Positions 19,435 through 30,111 of a stretch of DNA of 64,000 bases are shown here, piece after piece. This stretch comes from Synchiropus splendidus. Its lineage: Eukaryota > Chordata > Actinopteri > Syngnathiformes > Callionymidae. The notes beneath the pieces are model-generated. The model searched no databases, had not been told where the DNA came from, and saw nothing but the letters and a program-made list of their open reading frames with translations. How positions within the stretch are numbered: position 1 is the stretch's first letter; every line of letters begins with the position of its first letter. The stretch covers positions 21,485,563 through 21,549,562 of the forward strand of contig NC_071348.1 in assembly GCF_027744825.2 (NCBI RefSeq). The letters are read 5' to 3'. Position numbers and translations under genes: made by a program.

Positions 19435-20335
19435 AAAACCACCTTTTCGTGGCCTGAATACGTGTTTTCTGCTCGGTTCACTTACTGCTTAGGCGGGACT
19501 CAGAACATGAAAATGTCACCTCAAACTATAGCAGAAGTGGTATTTCTAGTAGTTGCAGAATTTAATCACGATGTCTGAAGTGGTTTCAGAGGTAAGTACA
19601 TTATTATGTTTGTAAAAATGTAATTACCACAGTCACTTGCGCTGAAAATGCGTTTTCTGCACTGTTCACTCACTGCTAAGGACTGACTCAGAACATAAAA
19701 ATTTCACCTGCTACTAAAGCAGACCGGGGTCTTATTAGTAGGTGCCGATCTAATTCAACATGTTAAAATGTTGACTCGTTCCTGCCTCCTGTGACTTTCA
19801 CCACTGCACTTGGGTCCTGCTCCACGTCTTGACCCGTGACAGTCAGAAGTGGTTTCAAAGATGTAACAAAATCTTTATCTTTTTCAGTATGAAACGCAGC
19901 TTCTCTCGGGCAGAAAACGCATTTTTTGCGCTGTTCACTCACTGATCAGAAAAGCCTCGGAACTTGACAATATCACCTGCAACTATAGGCAAAACGTTTT
20001 TAGAGGGTTATCAACTATTGTATTTTTGACAGTCTGAAACCAAGCTTCTCTCAGGCTGAAAATGCATATTCTGCACTGTTCACTGACTGATCAGAATAAT
20101 CTCAGAACATAAAAATATCACCTGCCTCTATTCCAGAAGGGGTCTTTCTCATAGCTGCAGAACGAATTCAACCTGTCAGAAGAGTTATCAACATTTTTAT
20201 GTTTGTCGGACAAAAAAACACAATCCCTCGGGCTGAAAACGCGTTTTCTGCACTGTTCACTCACTGCTCAGCGATGCCTCAGAACATGAAAGTTTCGCCT
20301 GCAACTACAGAAAAAACAGTCTTTCGACTATATTC
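19435..20335 (+). repeat. ~185-bp satellite array, plus orientation, right of the retrovirus
   Basis: Continues the array of 9690-10330. A clean palindromic core GAAAACGCGTTTTC is at 20235-20248. It contains an ~80-bp piece of a foreign LTR end at 19765-19847. Confidence 0.9.
19765..19847 (+). repeat. LTR 3'-end fragment inside the satellite
   Basis: Matches the last ~80 bases of the solo LTR at 47434-48105, including CTTGACCCGTGACA at the very end. Only this end is present. Confidence 0.7.
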
Positions 20336-20685
20336 AACACTAATCCCATACGAATAGGGCGCTGCGACTGGCCTACAAGCAGCCGTTCCACATTTCCTGC
20401 TTCCAAGCCATGGGATGAGTTTGACGAGAGCCAGGTGCTGCTATGAGGTGGATCTGGAGACTCTGTTCCCAGAGTTGGCTGAGTTCCGTGTGGTGGAGTC
20501 AAGTACGTTCCCGCTTGATCTTCTCCTGCGCCTCATGTCATCCGCCGCCGTCGTATCGAAGTTGAGCTCTCTCTCCGCCGCCAGCTCAAGAATCATCCCA
20601 CTTCACTAACGGCCTGCTGGCGTTGGATGGCGAGACTACACCAAGGGCACGACCGCATGTTGTCTGACCACAACTGGAAGAAATC
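20336..20685 (+). other. Segment U with degraded coding potential
   Basis: Repeated at 58121-58470 and, reversed, at 33226-33530. A frame from 20415 contains DLETLFPELAEFRVVESS; after a length change in the serine/arginine area a second frame (IEVELSLRRQLKNHP) continues toward 20627. The corresponding copies have other indels. It may be the remnant of an element protein; I do not recognise the family. Confidence 0.4.
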
Positions 20686-21190
20686 TGGACTATTCCCGGC
20701 GCGGTTCTTACACTCCACTGGCACTAGGACCGCACTTGGTCAGGTACGGAGCTTACTGCCTGGTCGAGGGTTTGGATTCCCACCGCGGCGTTCCCGCTCA
20801 TTCAGCCGTCATGCACTATGCATGATGCGTTCGCCCCGGGAGGAGTGACCATCCCACCCATGTTTACACCGTCGGCAACCAGCTCATAGTGCTTGAGAAC
20901 ATCACGCGCTCTTTATGAGCTCCGTGGACAGGCTCATACATCGCAGATCCTCTCTCACTTTACCAGAGATTTTGGAGTTTCAACAGTCTGTCGGCGTGGT
21001 GCTACGCTCGTGGCGCCTCCTCCACACACAGCCACTGCCCGGGGGGGGAACACCGTCACTGGTCGAAGGGGCGGGGTGACCTCAGCCGTCCAAATCATAG
21101 CTGTGCTGATCATCGCTTCTCATCTTGGAGAGACCAGTCCGCTGCTCTCACCTCTGCTCCCTCCAAAAGCGTGAAGAAAACTTTGTATCT
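20686..21190 (+). repeat. Shared terminal-type segment L (copy 2)
   Basis: Homologous to 7843-8312. Here it follows satellite and segment U instead of preceding gag/RT. Confidence 0.6.
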
Positions 21191-22005
21191 GAAACTATGC
21201 ATCTGTAACAGGTCTGAATACTGTGACCTTGTCTTCAGTTCAAACGTGGCGTCTCAATGTGGTCAGTAAAACGCCGTCTGAAACAAAATGCGGACAGAGC
21301 CACACAAAGCTTTCACATTTGTCGATGGTGAGAAAAGTAATCCAAGGGATTCTGTTTTTTCTTTGTGGTAACCCACACCACAATTAGATGTCTTTCTGAA
21401 ACATCACTCCCAAACATCTCACTTTGTCATACAACAACTGTCATACATCATGAACCACATGCATAATTTATTTTCATCTGAATGTATAACTCTGCCATTA
21501 AACCTTTTGGCTAGTGTTGGGAAATAATAAAACTTTACTTTTCACCGTTATTCACCACAAGGAAACCGAACTCCACACAACTCAATCACCCGTGCCATGT
21601 CAGCGTAGGTTGTCAGTATGAGCTTACAAGTGCCACATCCACACAGAGCGAACTCAAAGTACGAAGGAAAAACAGTATACTTAAAAACCATGTCACCATC
21701 CACACACTCAGACCCCCAATCAATCAATCCCAAGTGGAACAAACATTATAAACAAATGGATTTGACTAACCTGAAACTAAATGAGGACAGAGTCACACTA
21801 GGCTTCCACATTTGTCGATGGTGAGAAAAGTAATAAAAAAAGTGTCACTTCCTATTTACCCACACATCTTCAATGCCTAACCTCTGTCCTTTCCTGCCCT
21901 CTACTGACCTAATTATATACCTGCCGGTTAATCAACTCCATTAAATTATTTAATTAAAATAATTAAATGACATCTAACACATACTCTGTGACCACACATA
22001 AATGG
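21191..22005. other. Unassigned segment duplicated at 59051-59800 and 60641-60890
   Basis: Two short direct repeats built on GGCTTCCACATTTGTCGATGG occur at about 21275-21345 and 21773-21835. On the minus strand 21742-21548 is an open frame of 64 codons whose counterpart at 59591-59397 is also open. No known family is recognised. Confidence 0.5.
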
Positions 22006-24055
22006 CCGTCACACTAGAAAGGCAGTTTTTTGTCATCAAATTGTCATGTTCTGAGGCCTTCGCTGAGCAGTGACTGAACATTGCAGAAAAGGCGTTTTCA
22101 GCCCGAGGGACTGTGGTTTTGAGACAGATAGACATGAAAATGTTGTAACCTCTCTGAAACCACTTCAGACAAGTTGAATTAGTTTGGCACTTACTAAAAA
22201 CACTCCTTCTGCTTATATTGGCACGTGAAATGTTTATGTTCTGAGGCATCCCTGTGTAGTGAGTGAACAGTGCATAAAACATGTTTTCAGGCTGAGAGAA
22301 GCTCGGTTTCTGACCAGGAAAAAAGAAGTTGATAACACACTGATAAACAGTTCAGAAAGGTACATTTAGTGCTGAATATACTAGAAAGAGAGTTTTTCCT
22401 ATTGTTGCAGTTGAAGTTTTCATGTTCTGAGTCACGACTGAGCAGTGTTTGAACAGTGCAGTGAACGCCATTTTCAAAATATAAAATCGCTTTGAATGTG
22501 TGAGTGCTGAATATACTAGAAATAGTCTTTTTGCTATATTTAGACTTGATATTTTCACTGCTCTCAGGCTATTCTGATTAGTCAGTGAAGAGTGCAGAAA
22601 ATGCTTTTTCTCCCGAGGGACAGTGGTTTTCAGACCGACAATCATTAAAATGTTGATAACTCATTGAAACCACTTCAGAGAGGTTGAATTAGTTCTGCAG
22701 CTACTAGAAAGACTATAGCAGATTCTGCTATAGTATTAGTTGAAATTTTCATGTTCTGAGGCATCGCTGAGAAAAAGTCTAAAAAAAGTTCTGAAATGTA
22801 CGTTTAGTGTTGAATATACTAGAAAGAGTGCCTTTCCTATAGTGGCAAGTGAAATTTTCATGTTGTGAGGCATCCCTGAGCAGTGAGTAAACAGTGCATA
22901 AAACGTGTTTTCAGCCAAAGGAATAATAGTAATAGAGATAGAAGTAAAAATGTTGATAACTCTCTTAAATCACTTTAGACAGGTTGAGTTAGTTCTGCAC
23001 CTTGTCGAAATACCTTTTCTGCTATAGTGGCAGGTGAAATTTTCATCTTCTGGGGAATCGCTGAGCAGTGAGTGAACAGTGCGTAAAATGCGTTTCCGGC
23101 CAAAGAGAATGTAGGTTTCGGAACGGCAAAAATAAAATTGTTGATAACCCTCTAAAAACAGTTCAAAAATGTAGGTTTAGTGTTGAATATATTAGAAAAA
23201 CTGTTTTTGCAGGTAATATTTTCAGGTTCTTAAAATATTCTGATCAGTGAGTGAACAGTGCAAGAAAACACGTTTTCAGCTCGAGAGAAGCTCGGTTTCT
23301 AAAACAGGAAAAAAAATAGTTGATAACCCCCTGAAATACAGTTCAGAAATGTAGGTTCAGTGTTTATTTTACGAGAAAGAGTGTTTCTCCTATAGCTGCT
23401 CGAGAAATTTTCATGTTATCTGGCATCCCTGAGCAGTGAGTGAACAGTGCATAAAATGCGTTTTCACCCAAAGAAAACGTGGTTTACAGACCGACAAAAA
23501 TAAAAATGTTAACACTCTTAAAACACTTCAGACAGGTTGACTTAGTTCTGCACCTTGTAGTAATACCGTTTCTGCTATAGTGGCAGGTGAAAATTTCATT
23601 TTCTGGGGCATCGCTCTGCAGTGAGTGAACAGTGCGTAAAACGCGTTTTCGTCTGAAGAGAATGTGGGTTTGGGACCGGCAAAAATAAAATTGTTGATAA
23701 CCCTCTAAAAACAGTTCAGACAGCGTAGATTTCTGCTGCAACTACAAAAAAGACCCTTTCTGCTGTCGTGGGAGGTGAAAATTTTATCTTCTGAAGCTTC
23801 CCTCAGAAGTTGTGGCACAATGCAGAAAACGCGTTTTCAGTCTGAGATAAGGTGGGTTTCGGAACGCCAAACCTAAAATGTTGATAACTTTCGAAAAAAC
23901 ACTTCAAACAGCTTAGATTTGATGTGCAACTACTAGAAAGACCCATTCTGCTATACTGGGAGGTCAAAATGTCATGTTCTGAAGATTCCCTGAGACGTTA
24001 TGGCACAATGCAGAAAATGCTTTTTCAGTCTGAGATAAGGTTGGTTTCGGAACGC
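22005..24055 (-). repeat. ~185-bp satellite array, minus orientation
   Basis: About eleven units, reverse complement of the units at 9690-20335. Two types alternate: one with TTGAATTAGTTCTGCAGCTACT and one with TTTAGTGTTGAATATACTAG. Together with the left array it forms a large inverted arrangement around 20336-22005. Confidence 0.9.
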
Positions 24056-24960
24056 CAAGCACCTTTATCTGCCCTTTATCTTCTCTTTATCTGCTTTCAA
24101 TCGTTCCTTATTTCCATCTCTCTTTGACCGTAGTCCGAGTGTAGGAGAAATGGAAGGAATATTGAGATCAGGAGGCAAAGCCCTTGCTTCGCCTGCTGGT
24201 CTTTCCCTCTGGCCAAGAACTTGACCGTGCAGAAGAGGAGACCACATGGCGATGGATTGCTCCGTCGCTTCTCCCATCCATCAATGACCGAAGTCCGGGT
24301 GTAGCAGAGATGGGAGAACCTTTGGCTAATGTGGAGATGCGCTAGTCGGGGCTCCGCCCGTAACTCCAGGTTCGCCAGGCAGGTCAACTTGACTAGGTGG
24401 AGAGAGAATCCTCACCACATAGACTGTCCTGAGATAAACAATGCGGAGTGCAAACAGGAAAGAACTACAACGTCCAGACGCCTTAATGATTGGAGCTGGA
24501 CCTTGTGTGGGGAGCAACACTGCGGATAAGTGCGCAGGAGAAGCGTCACCAAATTAGGTGAAGATTCACCGGTGGCCTGTCTCTAATCACAGAGGGGTGG
24601 CGTGCCAAGAGACCTGCTGCTATCTCCAAACGCCAGGTCTCACGCCAGTCCGGCCTACTCGATGTCTTACGGCAATGACCTCACCCCCAAGGTCGCGCAA
24701 AATGTTGTTAGTCCGAATGTAGTGAAGTTTCACGAGTAACCCTCCATACAGCGGGTATGGGTGTCCCCCTGGGGCCCTCTTGTTGCCAAACCAGGTACTT
24801 CCCTGCTCCGGCGACTACACAGGGGAACCTGACGCCATCCCATCGCCACAGCACTAGTTTGAGCCCAACGTGGAAGAACTAGGCACTAATAACCGTCCAT
24901 ATTTGGAGGGAGAACTCGCCAGTGGAGACACGTTTGGCCCATGACAAAGCGCTGCCAAAG
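24056..24960. other. Unassigned segment between satellite and DIRS recombinase
   Basis: The first 190 bases match 63050-63200. The remaining ~700 bases are absent from the second block, so they are an insertion here or a deletion there. I see no convincing protein, LTR ends or tail. Confidence 0.4.
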
Positions 24961-26040
24961 AGAGCGATTCTCTCATCTATTGTCCAGAGCTGCTGGAAGC
25001 ACCTGTAAACAGGACAACGTGAGGCAAAGAAGAAGGTGCTCCGTCAGACAAATAGAAATCTGCAAAAGATGAGGCAGAAGCCGAGGAGGCTGCTTGGCAG
25101 GTTTCTGCCAAGGAAACTCCTCTGATGGCAGCTATGGATGTTGTCCCTTTTTACCACCTGCCAGAGCCACCCACAGCTTATCTGTTTTCCTGAAGGCTCT
25201 CACTGCAAGCGCCAGTGATTCTCATCCGGGTGGCGGGTAAGACAGAAAGCCTTCACTGAAAAATTGCTGACCTTGGCACAAAGAAATTTGTGAAAAAAGA
25301 CTAATCGAGAAGGCACATAGTTCTCCAAACCCTCCTGATGGAGGCCAGGCCCAGGAGGAGAGCTGCTCCAAAGGAGCCTGATCAAGGGGCTTGAAGGGAG
25401 CTTCAGAGAGAGTATTATATACCAATTGAAGATCCCAATAGGGGCAGATGCGTCTGGAGATAGGTCTGAGTCTTCGAGATCCCTGCATGAACTGGACTAG
25501 CAACGGACAACAGTCCACACCCATTTAGCATTACATGCTTTGAGTGTTGAGGGTGATTTAGCATTTAGGACCACCTGCTCGCCTTGAAGTAGCCCCCTGC
25601 TGCAGGACTGTTTGCAGGACATAAACTGGTTGCGGCACACCCTTGTGTGAGTGTGTGTGTGAGCACAGGTGGCAGAGTTACGCAGTCCAGAACACCTCCC
25701 GGGACTCTGGAACACCTATGAGGTCATCTTGACCACAAAGCTTAAACCCCAGCCTTGCAATGTGGCCTGACCTGAGAACCATGAGCAATTACCATGGCCA
25801 TCCATACCGGACGTCTGACTGGCACCGCTGGCTCCTTTGCAGACAGCCTTCAAGGAGATGCACGTTTTACTGCACTGAACCGCCTGTAATGTCACCGGCG
25901 ATGTTGCTTTGGTATGACGGAAGGTGGTGTGCCCATGGTCCTGTCAATATCTCCGATGGCCAGGGCCTCACACGGGACCGGCCTATGAGACTTCTTATGC
26001 AACCGCCACGCCCAGGGTCTATCCAGCGTGAATGAATTAA
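24960..26040 (-). pseudogene. DIRS-like tyrosine recombinase fragment
   Basis: On the minus strand 25715-25497 carries SPSTLKACNAKWVWTVV (N-terminal arm), 25500-25220 carries GSRRLRPISRRICPYWDLQLV and EAPFKPLDQAPLEQL, and 25200-25000 a degraded C-terminal part. This is the DIRS recombinase pattern, with several frameshifts. The same piece appears at 63130-63835. Confidence 0.65.
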
Positions 26041-26055
26041 TGAATGGGTTGTGAA

Positions 26056-26282
26056 GATGTAGCATTAACAACCCCTCATACATAGAGTGTAATTTTACAC
26101 TCTGGGTGGCAGGAGCTGCCGCCTCATCTTTGTCACCTTAAGCTGATATAGAAGGTGGCGTTTACAACCCCTCATATATGGTGTGTACCCTACACTGTGG
26201 ATCAGCAGGAACTGCGTTGCCCTCGTTTAGCCACTCTGCGGCTGAAATAGAAAGTGGCATTAACAGTCCTCCAAACCTATAG
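26056..26282 (-). repeat. ~97-bp tandem repeat
   Basis: About 2.3 imperfect units starting GTAGCATTAACAACCCCTCA / GTGGCGTTTACAACCCCTCA. A related single unit lies reversed near 35500-35560. It separates two recombinase-bearing DIRS copies and may be part of the element end. Confidence 0.65.
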
Positions 26283-26368
26283 GGAAAACATTTACTGAGC
26301 AGCTACAGTCAGGGTTCTAGTCTGAGCTGAGCAAGAAAGAGGGAGTTTATTCACAAATGAATAAACAG

Positions 26369-27248
26369 TCATGCAGGAATCCGGTGGATCTCGGGACGCT
26401 GCACTCTGCACAGCACTGTAATGAAGCAGATACTGGTGTCCCAGAGCCAGTGCTGTGAATGAGGGCCGAAGGTTTGCAGGGTTCGGCTGCTCCTGAAGAC
26501 AGAATGACATGAGACATGAGATACTCCCTTGAAAGCAGCCACAGATGTTGCCAGGCATCTCGTCAAGTGTGCTCTCAGGGATTCCGGTGCCCGTTTTTTC
26601 GCAGTCTCATAGGCTTTCATGATGGCAATTCTAAGCCAATGTGAAAACCTGTGAGTGGACAGCGCCTGCCCCTTCTTACCACCAGGGAGAGCCATCCACA
26701 GACTGTCCGTCTTTCCGAAGGGTTGGACTCGATCCAGTTAAGCTTTTAGCGCTGCTCGTATGAATGGGGAGGAGGGCAGAAAGTCTTTACTGATAAGGTG
26801 CTGACCTGTGAAGAAGAAGAGAGACATTTAGGTGCGATGGCAGGGTTGGGTCTAAGTGATACCGCCGAGTCATCGACACCAAAAGAGATGCAATCAGGGC
26901 TGATCGAAAAAGAGCTACTAGCTCCTTGGAGGCCTGATCAAGTGGCTCAAAAGGGGCTTCGGAGAGTGAATTGAGTACCAGCTGCAGGTCCCAGTAATGA
27001 CATAAAGGTCTTGAGGTTGGTCTAAGCCTTTTCACTCATCTCATGAAACGGCTCACTTGACGATGCTTGCCGAAGGGGTGGCCGTCCAGACCATTGTGTA
27101 GCATGGAAAGGGCTGCTACATAAACCCGTAATGTAGGGCTGCTCCGACCTTGGTTAACCAGATGCTGCAGAAACAAGAGGATGAGAGAAATAGTTGCCGA
27201 TAATGGGCAGGCTGACTGGGTTCCACACCACCGGGGAAACATGTCCAA
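26369..27248 (-). pseudogene. DIRS tyrosine recombinase
   Basis: 27248-27036: LSATISLILLFLQHLVNQGR and SPTLRVYVAALSMLHNGLDG, the core-binding domain. 27035-26787: MKRLRPTSRPLCHYWDLQLV and PFEPLDQAS. 26695-26369: STHRFSHWLRIAIMKAYETA, then ESLRAHLTRCLATSVAAFKG, which corresponds to the RAHxTR catalytic box of DIRS recombinases, with later residues degraded. Two frame changes separate the pieces. Confidence 0.8.
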
Positions 27249-27280
27249 TTAGCATTGTATACTCTGAGGGTTGGCAGAGC

Positions 27281-27630
27281 TTAAACGTTCTGAAAAGTCA
27301 ATTGGACATCAGGGGGCAAGTGACTGATTGTTAACCCTGGAGAAGCCAAACCTTGAGGGGTGGTTCTAGACCTCAGGGTTCCTGATGTTTGCAGAAGCGC
27401 TGACCTCGATGGAGGGAACTCCCAGTGGCCTTTGATCCGCATATGACACATCTCCGGATACCAGCTGGAGCTGGGGCTGTTTGGATTAAGGGAAGGAGGG
27501 GGAAAGGCATACAGGAGGCCTTTTGGCCACCTTGGATGAGCCAGGGCGTCCACATCCAGTGGAAGGTCATCAGATCTACGGGGAGAGAACCAGAGAGGAC
27601 ATTTGAAGCTCTATCTGCTGGCAAAGACAT
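27281..27630 (-). pseudogene. DIRS region downstream of RNase H (methyltransferase position)
   Basis: The minus strand reads VDALAHP-like WTPWLIQGG/ MDALAHPRWPKGLLYAFPPP in overlapping frames, matching the conserved DxLxxPWP...YAFPP region at the RNase H/methyltransferase boundary of DIRS polyproteins. The methyltransferase itself is not recognisable. Confidence 0.55.
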
Positions 27631-27728
27631 CAGCCACTGGGTGGCCGAAAAACTCGCTGATCATGTTTGCCATCTCCTGAGATAAACTCCATTAATCTGG
27701 CAGAGCCCTCAATGAGGCTAAATGTACA

Positions 27729-28010
27729 TCAGCCCAGAGAAAAAATCTTTGTGGCGAGGTTGTGTGACACAGACGACCTCACGCCACCCTGACGGTTGAT
27801 GTAGGCCACTGTGGTGGCGCTGTCTGATCTCACCATAACGTCGTTCCCAATTAGATGGAGAGAAAGGGCCACCAACACTCTAAAACTGCCAACAGTTCCA
27901 TCCGGTTCATGTGACAACCTTCGGAACTGCTCCAGATCCCGCTGACGCAGATCTGATCCAGGTGGCCTCCCCCGCCGGACAGAGATGCATCTGTAAAGAC
28001 TTGTAGGAAT
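27729..28010 (-). pseudogene. DIRS RNase H domain
   Basis: In minus-strand frames: VFTDASLSGGGGHLDQ near 27990, HMNRMELLAVLECW near 27900, and VMVRSDSATTVAYINRQGGV, the last being the characteristic DIRS RNase H end. Stops interrupt it. Confidence 0.75.
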
Positions 28011-28249
28011 TGTTGGATCCTGAAAAGCGCGCTGAGTCCCAGTCAGAGCACGACTTTCCTGGGGGTCATGCTGGACTCAGTCTCCGGTCAGGCCCGACAC
28101 TCGAGATTTGTCTTCTGGTCTTTGGTCTGGAGTCGGGTGAGGGTGCAGACCGCGAAACCACTTCTGAAGACCTCGCATGTTGAGCAGACCAAGGCGTGGG
28201 CCCCTGCCTCAATCGCGCGATGTGGTCCAACACCAATCTGGTGTGTGCT

Positions 28250-28984
28250 CATGACTCCTGTTTGGACCTGGCTACTGGTTGATTCACCAGTAGTCCAAGT
28301 ACGTCAGAATCCGCACACCCTGTCTCCTTAGTGGTTCGAGCCCCGCCTTCATGCACTTGGCGAAGGTGCGAGGCACAAGACACTAGAAACTGTGTTGTGG
28401 AAGTAGGCGTGTGCAAGATCTATGGAGGTCATCCACTCTCACACTCTGACGCACTCCAGGAGTCTCCTGCTGGTCCGGAACCGCTATCTGGTCATGAATT
28501 GGTTGAGGAGACTGAGGTGCAGAACATGTCTCCACTGTGTCTTTTTGGGTCCTAGAAAGTACCTGGAGTAAAACCCAGCGTATCTGGATCGCTTTGCCAC
28601 TCGTACAATTACTTCCTTTGACAGGAGAGCGCGGTCCTCCTCCATCAGACACGACAGCTGGTTCTCTGAGTTCACCCAGGTCCACGTGGTGTCGCAGAAC
28701 CTCGGGGTTGACTGTGAATCTGAAAGACGTGTCAATGACCGAATATCTTCTCGATCCATATGGGCAGGTGAGGAGACAGGCGCTTTCAATTCAGAAGACA
28801 CTCTTTCAAGACTGGCGACCTGACCACAGGAGAGGACTCCGGGTAGGGTCCAGAATGACAGGGTCGTCGGTGCACAGCGCACACTCCTCTGGGCACTTCA
28901 AGTCCCGCTGGTTGTTCAAAAACAGACTTGCTTTTTTCAGCTGAGCCATCAGAGGAAGTAGGGCCACCAAACTTGTATTGTACC
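28250..28984 (-). pseudogene. DIRS reverse transcriptase
   Basis: 28882-28484: NSENQLSCLMEEDRALLSKE, then RYAGFYSRYFLGPKKTQWRH and LSLLNQFMTR. Further on, KPLRRQGVRILTYLDYW-like sequence (28340-28270) corresponds to the YLDD catalytic motif with the second Asp replaced. The gag end lies upstream (28984-28884). Confidence 0.75.
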
Positions 28985-29565
28985 TTGATCTGACACAGCA
29001 ATTCTTCTGAGATGGACACCCGAGGGACCGGCCCAATCTCAGAAAGAGATGACTAGGCAGGACGATGTCCTGCTTGCCTCTGAGAGGTTTGGAGGGCTGC
29101 AGAGAACAGAATCACAGACAGACATCGCATCAGACATCGCGTGAGGGAGCTGAGAACAGAGCAGGTCTGGCACGCAGCGCCTACTGTGAGAGCCTCTCAA
29201 GTGGTGGCTTTCACAGTCCTGGCGACCCCTGCTAAAAACTGGCGAGTCTGAGGAATAAGAAGAGTTAATGGCAGAATTGAAACTCCGCTGACTTTTGGCT
29301 AGAACGAAACGTGAGAGAGTGGAAAGAGTTATCTGACACCTATGCTTCTAATTGTGGAGAAGCTAAGGAAAAACATAACTTCTTGGCTCCTGAAACCTCT
29401 CCGTCTCCTGAGACAACGTCAAACAAAAACACATTTTTGAAGCCGGAGTTCGCACTGACTGGAACCGGAGGTGAACTTGGCGGTGATAAGCCCTAATTTT
29501 GGGCAGACAGGAAACAGACCCGATACCAATGTAATGCAGCTTATTTTTTATTTTACATACAATGA

Positions 29566-30111
29566 TTTATTTGTAGGCTTTTGGAGGGAGCGGAGGTGAG
29601 AGCAGCCGACTGGTCTCTCCAAGAGGAGCTGCGAGGATCAGTGCAGCTACGATCCAGATGGCTGGGCTCACCCCGCCCCTTCGACCAGCAACAGTGTTCC
29701 ACCTGGGCGGCGGCTGTGTGTGGAGGAGGCGCCGCGAGCAGAGCACCACGCCAACGGGCTGTTGGATCTCCAAAATCTCTGGTGGAGTGAGAGAGGTTCT
29801 GCGATGGATGAGTCTGTCCATGGAGCTCATAAAGAGCGCGATGATCTTCTCAAGCGCTATGTGCTGGTTGCCGACTGCGTTGACACCATTCCACTGCGCG
29901 ATGCTAGGATGGTCACTCCTCAGGGGAGAAGTCGAGCTCAAGGGGCGGGTGTATCGCGCATCGCAAATCGCGCACGACTTCTGAGTGGGAGGGAACACAG
30001 CGCCACAATTCCAAACCCTCCACCTAAGCAGTAAACTCCTTACCTGACCATGTGTAGTGCTAGTGCCACCGGAGTGTCAGAACTGCGCCAGGAATAGTCC
30101 GGATATCTTCC
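29566..30111 (-). repeat. Shared terminal-type segment L (copy 3, reverse)
   Basis: Reverse complement of 7843-8312. The L2-like LINE at 30112 interrupts it; the rest of the module resumes at 33226. Confidence 0.6.

Larger units (their letters stand above)
26300..29565 (-). mobile_element. DIRS-like tyrosine-recombinase retrotransposon (minus)
   Basis: The most complete DIRS copy in the window: on the minus strand gag region, RT, RNase H, a DIRS methyltransferase-position region and a tyrosine recombinase follow in that order. It lies directly after segment L (29566-30111). DIRS elements integrate with a tyrosine recombinase, not a DDE integrase, and so leave no target duplications. Every domain carries stops or frameshifts. 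Confidence 0.75.

Noticed and set aside
22005..24055. CRISPR-like array of regular repeats
   Set aside because: Units are ~185 bp, contiguous, without unique spacers, and in a eukaryotic transposon context.
24329..24529. Short ORFs on both strands
   Set aside because: No family, no conservation with the second block, which lacks this stretch.
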